NCBI GenBank assembly: GCA_015657535.1
Contig: JADHZB010001089.1
Location: forward strand, 1-64,000
DNA from: Nephromyces sp. MM_2019
Lineage: Eukaryota > Apicomplexa > Aconoidasida > Nephromycida
Direction: 5' to 3'
DNA: 64,000 bases
Below the pieces are notes generated by a model that worked only from the letters and a program-made list of their open reading frames with translations, ran no database searches and had not been told where the DNA came from. A program made the translations under genes and the position numbers. The first letter of the stretch is position 1, and each line of letters opens with the position of its first letter. Positions 47,742 to 61,600 of the stretch are shown piece after piece.

Positions 47742-50700
47742 GTTACTTTTTTTCGACAGGTTTGCACTTAATGCTTTTTACGTGCTCTACCTTTGTGCAA
47801 AATGTATACATCTTAAGTTACCCTTTAATGACCCTACTTCGGCAATAGTAACTTAGTCTACTTCTATAAGTATAATGCATGCTAACTAGTTAGACTAGTA
47901 CTGTCACCTCGATTTTCGCACACTAATCTATTGGATCAATATGGATTTAAATTTACTACTATTTATCTGATGACAAAGCTTATACCACTCTTGTATTGAC
48001 AAGTGCTACTCAGCCACGCTATTGCCACAGCAATTAAAGAAGCAACTTGTTGCCCTCTATTCTTCGTGAAAGGGAGGATATAAACTCCTTGTGTGTTGCT
48101 TACATACGCCAATGGCAGGGCTCTGATGGAGACTCGATTTAGCAAGAATGTTGCTACCTGCAGAAGGACCAAGCGGAAAAGAATGGAGGTAGGAGAACGC
48201 CGAGCCAGGTTCTTGCGGTTGTCGCTCTAATAATTTCATCAATTATATGGGCTATGACAACATTTCGCATGTGCCACGGTTTAAAAGCAATGTTTCACAG
48301 GTGTCTTTTTATTTTTCCTCGTATAACATCTGACAAATCATCTGCAAATGAGATTTTTTCGCGGGCCTTCATCAAAGACAATGGTAATTTTGCCTCCCAA
48401 GTAGTTTAACCATGCAAAGCTAGTGACGCGCCTATTAGTTAAGAATTTCACGTGCATAGTTGAGTAGCCTCCATCAAGAGTTTTTATACCGGTTCCTGCA
48501 GAAAGGGAGACTTCATTAGGCTCCGGCTTCGCCGTGTTACCGTGTCGCAAATTGATCTAAGACTTAATGCCAATTATTCCAACGATACTCGTATCTTTCT
48601 GTATTCATCGAATATACTGCACTTTAAGGCATCTTGTCTTACCCCTTAGAGCTTTAGAAATAAGCAATTAGTTACTGCGTAAATTGGTGTCAGGTAGCTG
48701 CCAGGAAAAGAGCCATGTTTGCGCCATGCGTTGTGGTGCAAAGCCTCAGCTTATGCTCATTGATATCCGCCCTCATGCACCCGGTCGCCATATATAGGCA
48801 ACCCTTTCTATGGACTGCATGTCGTTGGAGCCACGTCGCCGGTATCTGCGCTGCATTACTTGTATAACAAAGCAAAACTCCCAAATTGGCACACATTAAC
48901 TAAAATAGCCATATTTACATGCGCACCTTTCAGGGGGTCGACAGAATAATACTGGAAAACTACAAGAAGCGCATTAACGATTTTTTTCTGGATCGGACAC
49001 AAATTCATTACCTGAGCGGCTATGTTGTTAAGCAAGCAACCCACGCCACCTTAAAAAACCTTGAGCCTCATGGTCTCAAGAAAGAGTGGGTATGAGGTAA
49101 CCACGGTCCAACCGAACACACAATCATGTCCACTGGGTCCCCACGACCCCCATCTGCAACCTTCCGAGAGAACTTCGGTATCCCCGCTCATTACACCGTC
49201 CCTATCAGGACTACCCTTCACTACACTGAGCGCCGCATGTAGCGAGGATCCTACTTTGGGTCATCCCGCCGCTCGTATAGTAAGTTGCTTCGCTGAAGCT
49301 TTAATCAGCAAAACTGGGCCCCTATCGTCAGCGAGGGCCCACCGCGCGACTGCCTATAATTTTAATAAAGCAAATCGCACGGCACAATCGTAGCAGTCAT
49401 TTTTTGCCCTGATAACCTCTCTTGAGGCAGTTTCCTTTTTAAATGCCATTACTTTTTTAGGTTATATCTTTTTTTAAAAACGTCGAGCTGCTTACCGCCT
49501 TGGATGACCAAAGCATTGAACAAGCAAGCTGCAACCCCCTCCTCCGAGTGCTAAATTGCTGGGAATTCTAGGTTGGCACCAAGTGAGTAACACCATCTAA
49601 TATCTAGGGCCGTACAGTAGCCCATGCGGGTGGAAGCACCGAAATGTATGGCTCCAGCCTTGCCATTGACTCAATTATCGCTCACCATGACAACGCTTAT
49701 ATTCATTTCAAGACAGCACATACGACTTCTTGAGTCAAAATAACGGGTCAGCGCTTTTATTACACCGTTTTTCTAGAGACAAGCATTCTAAAGTTCCAGT
49801 TTAGCCAGTAGGCCCCGTAAGCGCCTATCTGTTTTGTGATGCGTGTACCCAACATTGATATTACCTCCATGAGGAGTTATTGAACACATTAAGACATTCG
49901 TACCAGGTGATTTAAGTTACTGACTAGATGGCGTGGTAACCCCCCTCCTTGAAGGCTACATTTAGCGTATAAGAATTCACTATTCGGAACGCTCCTGCAC
50001 CAGTCTTACTACATGAAAAATGGACATGCACTTACGAACTTTCAGTATTACAAGTGTTTCATAAGTTGTGATGCATAGATCACGCGCCTGAACATGCTAC
50101 ATTTATTGGGAGACCACTACAACAAGGAGGAAGCAGTCACATCACAGACAGCACAGGTACATGCTACGTGCGGGTGACAACACTCCTACTTACCTTGATT
50201 AATAGGGTCTTCTGAAAGGCAGTAAAACGATCGGTTGAAAATAGCAGTGCCATGAAAGACGCAAGCGCTTAATCACGGAGTTGTACGCACGATAAACAGT
50301 ACACACAAATTATGGGGGAAAAGTATAGGAAGCACTCCCAACAGAGCATCACGCGCAGCGGGAGGATGGACGCAGTTCGAAAGCGAAGACTCACATCACC
50401 TCAATGACATGAACCCGGTAACAGATGAATCATTGCCGATAACGCCAATCAACGACTTTCAAAGTTTAGTCTAACAGCATTCTTCAATATCAAGGTATGC
50501 TATTGCACGCCGGATACATCACAACACGTAACACAAGTGTTTACAATAAAATGTGAAGCTTGCACAAGCACAATCTACACAGCTTCAAATATACCGCCCA
50601 TGAGGGTGAAGATACTCCGAAGACAACACTAGCAATTTGAAGAGCACAATCATCTCAAGACAAGCTCCTCAGGACTTTATAGTCTAAAGAATCACACGTC

Positions 50701-52464
50701 ACGCTTCAATTACTATCAACAGAACTCAATTTCCATGTGCAGCTGCCGCATTGACGGATGCCAAAACCGAAGCAAAGTTCGGTGCCCGTTTATTCAGGAA
50801 CCCGTCTCCGCGAGTCTTCTTTGAGTGCACTAACCGTCCATTGACGAAAACCTCAAAATTTCCTGTAACGCCTTTGTCTTCAGATCCTGGATGAAGTGGT
50901 ATAATTCAGAAAAAGGAAGAACTAGCAAGCATTTAGTGTATACATTTGTCTTGTGGGACGCGTGAGAGGACGCCACCGAAAGCATTTTACATAAAAACTA
51001 CATACAGATCAACCATACGGCACGTGACACCTGTCAGACGCTGGTAGGCAGCGCTCAGACTGGCTGCAAAAAATAGCAGTGAAAATCCCACAGCTAGGGG
51101 ACCAAAAAAAGTAACTCTGGGAGTGGCCTTTTTTACTATAGGAAAAGCCTCTCGTGGCAGCAATCGAAGGACTTCTTGACATCCCAAGTAGCACATTAGG
51201 AAAACTAGTGGCACATAAAACCGTTCATGCATAGCTAGCTTGCTCACAGTGACAGATGTATTCAGCACCTTTTATTATAACGAGGCCCCGGCAATTAGCA
51301 GGTAAAGCGTCGGTCAAGTCCTTACGCGCACGCTCAAATTGGGGGGCGTAATTTCACCCCCCACAATATTGAATAGTTACTTCCACATTGGATGCCGTCG
51401 ACATTGTGATGCGCTCAAGATGTACAAGAATGATGGCTGTATGTTATATTAAAACTACCGTGAAGATATTGCTGCCTTAATGTGTATTCAGATGTGACCT
51501 CGTCAACTCCGCTAGCGATACAAAAATGATCAACAGTGATGCGCACCCAAGTATAAAGGAGCTATTCTCTCGGGGCATTTGCGAGCGCATTGAGTTTCCA
51601 GTAATGCGACAACCCAGGAATAAGCCAGTAATTGCGGCCCTCACTGGCCCATCCAACGAGGTGCAAAGACTCTGATTTTCCAAATCCAGGTCGAAGGGCC
51701 GGGTGTTCGAAGTCCGCGGAGGATTCGGAACCAAGGGAAGCTACGAAACTATCCCCCTTCCGCTTTGCTAAGAAACCAAGCGGCTTGCATAGGATTCATG
51801 CCAGCTTCAATAACTGCGGTGTAGCAAGGATCTTGTTTGCAGTACTTCAAGAAAGAAATCTCCGGGGTGCACTTGAGCAGTCGCATGCACCAAGAAAGAT
51901 AGCGGCTTTCGTGGTGGCGTAGCTATAGCTCCTCCATTGAATTGGCTGCAAGATGTATTCATAGGTCACCTGGGCACAAAGCACATGCGTGCATTCTGAA
52001 TACGTCGCAGCTCCTATAGGGGTCGCACCAAGCGGTATTCGGCCTCGTTTATACTTATTAAGCCTCGGGAGCTTGGGCACTGCGTCTCGCGCAAAGGTAT
52101 TTGCTAGCAGCTGTTTATACGCAAAAATTGAGGTGCATTGTATCTGGAACAAATCGTGGTATTTGGGCTCCGCAGCGTGCCAAATGGGCGATAGGCCCGG
52201 CCCTACTTACTGTAGAGCCGTCATCACCGATTTATGCTGTATATGAGCTTCTAGGTAGCTACCGTCGAATGCTAACCATTCCACAGCCTACCTAGGGGGA
52301 GCGATTAGCGAACGGGGACTTCTTTAAAAACATAATGCCTGTCGCTATTGACAAGGCACTCACTTCCTATTCATCTTTGAGCTCTACCTAATCGGCTTAT
52401 TCATGCAATTTGTCTGGTGGTAAAGCGCGGCGTATTTTAAGCAAAAGTTGATGGTAGCATAAGT
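47742..52464. other. Higher-GC stretch, A/C-rich on plus strand; no confident gene
   Basis: This 4.7-kb stretch is visibly richer in G+C than the rest and A/C-rich on the plus strand. Introns of minus-strand genes look A-rich on this strand, so a minus-strand gene is possible. Minus-strand candidates are 48495-48338 (52 codons after a CCCTTTCTGCAG acceptor), 48896-48690, 51268-50987 (hydrophobic) and 51734-51477. I could not connect them, and at this GC content ORFs of 80-100 codons arise by chance. A 58-codon plus ORF is listed separately. Confidence 0.4.
48919..49095 (+). CDS. Short 58-codon ORF or exon, unrecognised
   Basis: ATG at 48919 to TGA at 49095. The product is charged and helix-like (YKKRINDFFLDR, then HYLSGYVVKQ) and looks protein-like. 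Inside it, a pyrimidine-AG acceptor ends at 48933 and a GTATGAG donor follows codon TGG at 49089, so 48934-49089 could be a 52-codon phase 0 exon. No family is recognised, and minus-strand ORFs overlap it. Confidence 0.2.
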   Translation: MRTFQGVDRIILENYKKRINDFFLDRTQIHYLSGYVVKQATHATLKNLEPHGLKKEWV

Positions 52465-55400
52465 ATGTTCGTATCCAAAGGGGAGTTGACGGTTCAGTAT
52501 CCGAATACGAACACACAAATTTTAATGCTGTCTCAAAGCTTGATTACGTTTAGGTGTCATCACTGGATATATTTCTATCCTAGCAACCCGTTGTACTCCC
52601 GCCTTGGGCCTAGCACCATTATAGAAAAATCTTGTGCAGGCCAATCATCACAGCTCGTTCTATTTGGAGCCTGCATGAAATTAATACTTTATGCAGGCTT
52701 TAAGCAAGCACATACTAGCTCCAATTTTTCTGACATAAATTGAATGCTCAAGTTAGAACTGCTGTATAAGCGCAAACGTCATTTTGCATACAATGCCATT
52801 TTTTATATTTGTGCTGATTATATTGCCTGGACTGCAGTCCACGGGATCCTTATTTCACTTTTAAAAGCATAGTGGCTGCCGGCCGCTTGCGTATGATATT
52901 TGCAAGTACGATCCATTTTTGGCTTTTGTGAAAAGCCGTTATCAGGCAAGCTATTTTGTGCTAGGAATTTTTAGCTTGGATGGCATGCATTGCTTCTTCA
53001 TTAACAGTCTGCGAGCGTACATCTTCCGCTTTATAATGGCTAGAGCAATTGTGTGGCTCTATCTACCACACATGCCACATGGTGCCGGCGCTTCGCTTGT
53101 TACCTGTCACTTCTGACGGCAACTAGCGGCGTGAACCTATACCATGTATCCCTGATTGGACATGGGCAAAATATGCATACGAGCTTCGCACGAATATTGC
53201 TACCATACTGGAAAACTTCTTTCGGCTTACTCGAGTAAAAGGATGTGGCAAGAGAGGCATAGATTTGAAAGTGTACCTATGATTTGCTGAAGCGGTACGA
53301 GGAGCTGTGTTCATTTTAAATTAAAATTAGTGCGGTGTTATTATGAGGTTACTGATTCCTGGTAAATCCTGATTGGTGTAGTGGGCGAACTGATGGTAAT
53401 TGTACGGTACGTCCTAAGTCAAAAAATTGCTCGCTTTTTTGGCTACACAAGCCTAAGAGAGGGTCAATATAGGCTGCATAATCGTAATAAGCGCATCCTT
53501 TAGCCTCCGATGAATGGCTTCCAGTTGCATCTCATTTCATTCGCATTGAGACTTCATCCTTTTTTTGGTTTCGTTTCTTTCGGGTGCACACAAAATTTGT
53601 GGAAGGTACCATTTTCGATGAACATTAGGTGTGTAAGCCACTTATTTTATGAAGAGCTTTAACCTACGGCGTACTTTACATAGCTAGCTTCACTGCGAAA
53701 GGACTGAGTAATTCTAAAAGGAATATTAACCTTCGTGAGTTGAGGTAGCCAATAGCCATCCCACATATAGTGTGAGTAATCGCATTGATATGGCCTTAGG
53801 GCTCTTGAAAGGGGCTTCAGGTGCACCGTAAAAATCTTAGCTTTTTCAAATTTATGGCACTTGAGCAATTTGATGAGCTCCCTAGGATTGTATTTAAAGG
53901 AAAAAAAAAGGGTCATTAGCTGCTCCTTAGCCGCTGTTTTTTCCTCATTAGGCATTTTTGCTTTGAGGAATGCGAGTGTCTGCGGTGCAAAGTACTAATA
54001 TATATAAGCTTTATTTTAAAATTTAAATCTGCAGCTTACCCAGGCAAAATAGTGATGACTGCTAGTGTGCTCCCAGTCGCAAAGGTCTGCGGTATTGCTC
54101 TATAATTGTATTTTTTGCCAGCCACCTTGTGAAGTAAGATCTGATCATGAGAGAAACCGCAATTCCGGTCAGGTGTGATGTATGTATCTGTCATCATTTC
54201 CGAGTTCCCAGATGCATTTACTACACTAGCACTGCATTTTTGACCTATTCCACGATGGCGTCATTACGTGCAGCGCAGTTGCAGCAAAGCCAACGCGTGC
54301 TAGTTGACCCATTTGCCTTTAATGTCTGTTTTCTTTCCTGTATGATAAATGAGTGAGCCCTTAAAGTAAGCTTCGGTGCTTGTCAGGTGTGATGCAGGAT
54401 GTCAGTGGTCCCTAAGTTAGTAAGAATTCCCTCTGCGGGAAAAAAAATTCATTTCGTAACATTAATGGTAATGGCGGCACGCTTTAGCATCCAGAGAGAA
54501 ACAGAATACTTTACCTCAAACTATGTAAAGCCTCCTGTTTCCATTAACCCTGCTTTTTCTGCAATGAAACATCTGAAACTATTGATTCCATCTTAATCAG
54601 TGGGCGAAATGCCGTTTAAGAACGTTACAATTTAGGAAAAGGTGCGCTCTACACTATTTAGTGATACCTTCATGAAAGAAATCATTTTTTTAGCTATGCA
54701 GGTACAAAGTCTAATATGGTATGCGGAGAAGCCACGCGATATCTTGAGGCTCCATTTGTTTGAAAATCACAATTTGAAAATTTTTTCAAAAGGAAAGGAA
54801 TTTGGGCTTCAAAATCTTGAAAGCTTTCCTCCTTTTCAGTAACTAGATTATTCGAGTTTAATGCGACCCTGCTCATGGAAAGAGTGTAAAATGCTTGGAA
54901 GGACCTTTTTTAGTCTTGGATAAATCTGCTTGCAGACTGACTTGCTTTGCCCAGCTTTAACAGCCTCATTGATTAATTAGTTGGTTATACATCTTTTGAA
55001 TTGCTTTACAACTTCTAGACATGGTCATTGGGACAAACTTTTTTTTGGGGGTACCTTTAAGCCACGTATTTCATGGTTTCCCATGCTGTATCTAAACGAT
55101 TTACTGCAAATAAGCTATTCGAATGAGTTAGCACACGCGATTAATCTCTAAGTTAAAGATGCGAACCGCAAGCCTCGGGGTTATTTCCTTCTACGCCCAG
55201 AAAATTTTTAGCTGCGGGTCAAATTTAAGCACGAGGATGTACCGGCCTTCTACCTCTTGTTTCGCTTGATTTTTAGTACTAGCATAAAATTTCCTCAACT
55301 ATGATGAATAAACTTAAATGGGTTTCGGTATCACAGGTATATCGAAAAAGAAAAACTGAGGACCGGTAACGTCGAAATGTATACGATGACCTATGCTCCT

Positions 55401-56835
55401 TCAAATCTTTACGGGGACATCGGGTTGCCTTCCGTGGAAATGCGGCATGACAAGTGGATGGCAACACCATTCCAAAAGGTGCATAACCTCACGCTTTATA
55501 TTACTTGCTCCTCATTAATGAAAGAATTGGAGTTGGGTGGAAATTTGATGTAAAACACTCTTTGCAATATCAATTGAAAATGTGCTTTTAGTTTCTTGTA
55601 GCTATCACCGCAGCTTACATCGTAAAAGTCAGTACTCTGTTCATAGCGCGATACCGCGACAAGGTGGTCTACGTACATTCACCTTGCCCAGCTACTCAGG
55701 GTAGCAGTGGTGCTAACGACAAGAGATTCTAAGTTTGGGCTGCTTGCTATACAGGCCCAAAGGCATCTAGATGAAGTATGCATCGAAAACCAAATAATAC
55801 TTTGCTATTCATATTTGTCATGCTTCTTTATAGTGTTGCTTGAGGCGGCAGTTTCCCCAGGCGGTGTTACAGTTTTGCGGGACCAAGTAAGCCCATGCGG
55901 TTTACTTGTTTGAAGATGGTGGCAGGCCGTGCGCAAAGAGTTACTAAATTGTGCAGATTGTGCGTTTGACGCATAAACCTGATTTTGCGCAGCGCAACAT
56001 CTCATTATTTTCTTGCCTGATTGCGAAATCCTTAATGTTTTGGCTTTGAAGAGAAGTTCTTGCGGTTTAAAAATCTTTGGTTAGGCTTTCTCTGTAAGAG
56101 GCTTGTTGCTGCAAACTTAAAGCCTTCCTTATATGCTTTATCTGGTAAATATAAGACTTATCTCCCAGGCAGTACGCTTTTCACACGCTTGCTAGATCAG
56201 AGATTCCTTCATTAGGATATTTCGAGCCGTTGTGTATCGCGTTTTTATTTGATAACTGACCGCCCCAGTCTTGCGCTGGATTGTGGCATGTGAATAGATT
56301 GTTGCATGATTATTTCGACAAAGAGTCTGCCTTATTACCTTTTGAGCCCCATTGGGTCGTTTGCTTTGTGGATAACGATTATAAGCTTTTCACAATGCTG
56401 CGTGAACTGGCAGAATATCTGTCCCTCACCATCACCCTGAAGTTCTACGTGAGATAATCATGGAACATCTACTTTGAAGCATAAACAAAATCTTATTAAG
56501 AAGATGCACCCACGTAATGCTGCTTGTTTACGAAGTTTTTTCAGTTTAAAATATTCCTAAAAAATGTGAGAATATTTAAAAAAATACACCCGATGAGTAG
56601 GCCCCCAATTATTTGTATTAATAGGCTTTTTGTACGATCACTGCAGCTTTTACTCGTCACTATAATAAATGCCTATGTTGGCTCAGGGACTCTACTACTA
56701 ACAAGTCGTTCTTTTGTAACAGGCGGGGGCTGCTTGGGTTCAGGTCACCAAAGGGTGCTTGCAACACGGCATTTATTATTACTAGCTAATGGATTGGTTC
56801 TTTCGCAGAATGGAGAGTACAAACTCCGGCAATAA
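52465..56835 (+). CDS. Candidate multi-exon hypothetical protein (phase-consistent exons)
   Basis: Five plus-strand segments join in phase: 52465-52553 (true ATG), 52936-53081, 55708-55886, 56269-56448 and 56545-56835. The last three are the best supported. 55708-55886 ends at GTAAGC. 56269-56448 ends at GTGAGA and is 60 codons with both ends in phase 0. 56545-56835 follows a TTTTTTCAG acceptor and ends in TAA. The joined product has hydrophobic helices (IILCYSYLSCFFIVLLEA; LQLLLVTIINAYV) and a Gly-rich turn (FVTGGGCLGSG). I recognise no family. The first two exons are more speculative, because they need a 2.6-kb intron. Plus-strand T-richness of the region fits a plus-strand transcript. Chance agreement of phases cannot be excluded. 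Confidence 0.3.
53659..53955 (-). CDS. Hypothetical 98-codon ORF, unrecognised
   Basis: A true ATG at 53955, preceded by AAAA, opens a 98-codon minus-strand ORF with a charged start (MPNEEKTAAKEQ), a Lys-rich middle and an aromatic segment (YSHYMWDGYW). No domain is recognised. It lies opposite the long intron of the candidate plus-strand gene and may be chance. Confidence 0.2.
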   Translation of the reverse strand: MPNEEKTAAKEQLMTLFFSFKYNPRELIKLLKCHKFEKAKIFTVHLKPLSRALRPYQCDYSHYMWDGYWLPQLTKVNIPFRITQSFRSEASYVKYAVG

Positions 56836-58699
56836 TATTGTGCTTTCCTAAGCTCTGTCACTTGTTTTGACGAAAGTCTCTTTAATAACCTATAGAAAAA
56901 TTTAGAGCCGTTGAGTGTAAAATGCTGCTCCGTCTTTTAATGGCTGTGCCATGCATTTTTTTAAGGCTTCTAATGCGGCATGAGATACCCCGTTCTAAGT
57001 TTTTTACATTTAATTTTGAGGTTTATTTTCAATACCTGAGATGCTGTAGAGCAACACTTATAATAGATCCTTCAGGGATTATTCGATGGGTTTCAGTGTG
57101 TAGTAGTACCGTTGAATAATATTCTTACAAATGCAAGGTGGTGGGCAGATGAATCTTTTCCCAGCGCCACCCTTTATATGTAGAAAGTGTCGTACAATTC
57201 CCATTTTTTCACTGCGTGTTGACACTTTTAGAGTCGGAGAGAAGCTGTATCATTCTGGAAATTTGTTTTATTCATCTTAATTTTTCTTTCTAGATGCTTA
57301 CAATATATTTTTTGTAAAATTTTCATGCATGCTTTTACTTTTTTACAAAGAAGCATCATATTTGCATTAATATGCTCTATTTAATATTTTTTTTCAGAAA
57401 TTTCTTGGTGCATGCGGTTCCGCAATATGAGTTGGAGACGCCTCGGTGTCATTCTAGAAGCAGTAGGCATCCTGATGCCTAATGCTGAATGATTGTCTTG
57501 TGCTGTTGTTTATAAAATTCCCCTAGTAAGCAAAAGAATAATGCTTTTTCCGCTGAATGGCTAAATTGTTTTTTTTTTTCATTTATTTTTGCTTTGCTAA
57601 ACTAGTAATTACGTTTCAAATAGAAGATTAAGTTTACATACAAATTATGTGGAAATTTCACTATTTATTTATTTTGTGCTTTCCTTTACGCATAAATCAT
57701 TGAGTTGTGTGTTAAAATTGTCTGGGGGCTATTTTTCGAAAGACTTTAAAGTGTCTAAATGGATAGATGACTCCATTAGATATTTCTACACTAGAGGTAT
57801 TTTTATTTAAACTTAAGTATTCTTAGTAGATTTAGCATGCAGATTTCGAATTAGCATTAATAATATCTTCCTTGTCATATTGAATAATAGAAATTCCTTT
57901 ACTATTCCTACAAAGCGGTGATATTATGGTATTTTTTTTGTACTAGTGGATATAGCTCATCTTCACACCTATAGCACTTTTTCACCTCTGATTCGCTGAA
58001 AATTTCCTTGCGAGAAACACACATTGCTAGCCTGCTACTGTGGCACACGCTGTAGGCAGTTTAGCCTGCATTTTGTAAAAGGCCTGTGTGCATTTTTTCT
58101 GAGGCTGTTATCCCCCAAAATAGGCTGTTTATAAAAATGAGGTGATAGAGTCACTGTTTTGATTCTCTTGGCTGATCTTTGATTTTTATAACCTGAAAAG
58201 GAGGTAGCATTGTATAGAATCAATGACTAGGTGAATGCAGTTTTCATTTCCAAGTTTTTTTCAATGTTTTGTTAACATTTGAAGACATTTCCATCTTCAA
58301 TAGTTTTCATAAAAAGTTCTTTTTATTGTAGCATATGTGTTTCTTTTCTATTCAATTTGGCTTTGAGTCTGCGCACGATCTTCTCCTTCATGCCTTATAT
58401 ATTGCTGTTGTTGCTTTATAAAAGTCATTATTTTCTAAGATTTATATCATTAAACTTTCACTGCTTCCGTGTGCATGAGTTGGAAAAATAGAGTTACCTC
58501 TTAGCAATTGTAGATTTGTCCAAGTGGTGATTTTGAGTATTTGAAATTGGAAACTTTTGCAACAGCTATATGCATTTCATGCTCCTCAGTGTGTTTGTAT
58601 TAAACTCTCACTTAACCCCGGATCTTGTATAACTTTAGGAAACTCTCTCATTCAGTTCCTCCGCATGATAAAAAGCTCCATACTGTGCTGTAGTGCGGA
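56836..58699. other. AT-rich intergenic and promoter region
   Basis: It is strongly AT-rich from about 57.2 kb, with long T runs, and lies directly upstream of the EF-hand/TMEM65 gene. The 65-codon ORF at 56922-57119 contains ATLIIDPSGIIRW, which resembles a strand found in peroxiredoxins, but no catalytic cysteine motif accompanies it. I do not call a gene. Confidence 0.55.
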
Positions 58700-61600
58700 A
58701 TGGCTGGGGCTGTGAAGCCTCCTGCAATCTTTCAGCGCGTAAATGTTTTCCCTCCAATTCATTACGCTAATTCGCTATCCCTCCGTACTTTCAACAGCAC
58801 ACTACTATTATGCAGGTATGAGGCTTCTGTTTGGCCAGCTGAAGGCACAGATTTGAAGAGTTCTCCCTCTTACTTGCCTGGCAGATTAGCTATGCATTTT
58901 CAGAGATCCTGCAGTATACCAATGATATTATCAAAGGAATCTCATCATCCACGCGTTATGCTTTCACAGTTATGTGTTAACCTGCGGAATAAATCGATTC
59001 TACAAGGTTTAGATTTTTTCTTTCCCTCTTCTGCTTCACCGAATGCTCTTTTTCAAAAAAGTAAGCAAAAACATACTTCTTATGTTGGTGCACTGGCAGG
59101 AGCATATGCAGGTAGCTGTAAAAGGTTTTTGTCTTCGACTCGCTGCTCAAATTTTGAAGAAATTTGTATTCAAAATTTTGATAGGAAGGAATCTGCTGCA
59201 TGGAATTCTGCTTATCAAGTTACCTTCCCAGCCTTTGAATTGAGGCCGAGAAAATTCCATTTTTCAAATGGAATTTATGCTGAAACTAGCCACGATGGCT
59301 TGTTTTACCGGAAGCATGCTGGATCGCCTGCTATTCGTAGATATCCTACATACTTGTGTGCTGCATACTCGCGCAGTGCTAATCCCTGGAAGCCTCTCTT
59401 TGGAAATACCTCAAAGCGTACGTTGATGCTGGCTGATACTGGGTCAAGTCCTTTGATGAGAGATAGTAAAGCTGAAGCTCGAGCTGCAGAAGGGTGTAAA
59501 ACATTTTCGACGCTAGCGAATTCACCACGCTCAACCCCAGCTGACTGTGAGGAAATTGATATTAAAGCTTCTTTAGCTTTCCTTGCGAAAAACGAGGAAA
59601 AGCTAGCAAAAGCAGTTGCATTACTTTCGCCTGTAGAACAAGAGAAAATAGCTATGATTGCGTCAAAACATCTGGTTGGGAGCGATACTTGGAGCCCCAT
59701 AAAATCTGGTAGTAACTCTGACGATATCTGCCTTTTTTGATGTTTTTTCATGTATCCATGTGTTTTTGAGATTTAGTGGCCTTGCACCTTTCTGCTTCAA
59801 ATAAGCTAGTAAATCCCTAGCATTTCAAACTCAGCCTTTCTCGCTTTCCAAATGGTTTTGATAGTTTTTCTGCTTGTGTTAGCGGGATTGTTTTTTTGCT
59901 GATTTGATTATGTAGTTTTTTCCAAGGCTCTTCATTTTCCTCTCTGTCTTTGCCTCTTCAATTGCTAATCAAGCTCCAAGGAAGAGGATGTGTGTGAAAG
60001 GCCCTGAAATTTCGGTTTTGTTGCTACAAAAAAACTGCGTATAAGCAGCTTTTTCGTACTTTGGGCTCTTTATCATCATAATGGTAGAGAAATCTTCCGA
60101 AATTTTTAGCCATAATGCAGTGAAATCCTTGGAAATCCCCTTGTTTGTAATCATTTAAAACCATTAATGGGTATTTTGTATACTTTAGGTTGTGCTCACA
60201 TCATTTTTATAAATTTTCTGGTTAAAGAGAAAACACTAAAAATCTATAATTCACACACGTGAAACTGTGTTTTTCCTGTTTATATAACTTTAGTTTACAC
60301 CTTTTTATGTTTGACGTCCTGTTGATATATTTTACCTTGTGGGAGACGGCGTTGTTTACCATTTAAGATATCTTCCGCCCTTTTGGTGTGTGCGTATAAA
60401 CTAAATTTATCAAAGCATACCTAGTATATAATGCGAGTATTTGAGGAGAAGAAGCGCTATAGAAAACCCTGATATTTGATTATTTATGCCTCAATAGATG
60501 GATAAAGAGGGTTTTTTCGGGTATTAACTATAGAAATTATCATTCTTATGTTAATATCCAAATAAGTGGTGCTTATATAGCTATTTATAAAGCTTTTCAA
60601 AAAAGGTTTTCTAAGATTAAAATCGGTCTTTTTATAAATTTGAATATATAAAAACTTCAAAGTTTACCCAACGAACTTTAAAGCTGATGACTGAGTTTTA
60701 TACATTTTTCAAACTAGAAATTGATTTCGGATTTCCTAAGTTAAGTATATAGGAAAAAGCTCTTTTAATGATTGGTTTTTGGGTATCGTCTGGTGGGTTA
60801 CTTCTTGCGACACTGAACCATGATTTTGATGTTTTATCTCCTTGGGATTTTCAATCCTTTGGGTTTGCTGTTTTCGCTTTTAAAACATACGCTGTCAGCT
60901 AGAAAGGGTAGAATATATTTTGCTTGATTGTATTGGATGAGATTTTGATGATTTTATGTGGCATCATCTTCAAGTTTGATTTTTGGCGTCAGACTTCATC
61001 ATCTTCAAGTTTGACTACACTCAAATTTTCTTATTCTACCCTACCAGCTTCACTGCTGATTTTTTCCTAATGAACCCCCCTTTTTTTTATATCATTGCAG
61101 GCTCAGATTCCTCTTTTAGATCTCCTGCTGACTACGTGTTTGATTCCTTGGATGTTAACAAGGATGGCCATGTTTCACAGGGAGAATTCAGGCTTTGGTA
61201 CGACAGCTACTTTATGTCGCTACCCCAGAAAGGCAACCAATTAAGCAGTAGTAGAAGCACTAATCACTGTTTTAAGTTGAAAAAAGAGTATAGTGTAGAT
61301 TTGAAGAAACAAAAAAGCGAAAAAACTGCACTTAAAAACCATCATGAGGATTTGCCACCTAATACCTCTTCAAAAATATCAGAGAATATGGCTTTTAATT
61401 CACCAGCTTGTGAGGTTCATCCGATTACTGTCGACCAAATATTTTTGATTTTACTTCGGAGTTCAATACCATATATTGGCTTTGGCTTGATGGACAACAG
61501 GTGAGAAGATTTTAGGAAATTTATTTTCCTAAAAAGTTAGGGGGTGATTAGTATGTTTTTCTATGTGTGTTCAGTGGATTTATTTTTGGGTTTTCTAGTC

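Noticed and set aside
49061..49393. 110-codon Ser/Thr/Pro-rich plus ORF
   Set aside because: Starts at TTG in higher-GC DNA where such lengths are expected by chance; no motif and it conflicts with the overlapping 58-codon ORF.
56922..57119. ORF with a peroxiredoxin-like strand (ATLIIDPSGIIRW)
   Set aside because: No thioredoxin-fold catalytic Cys motif is found upstream, the match is only about 13 residues, and the rest of the ORF is hydrophobic noise.
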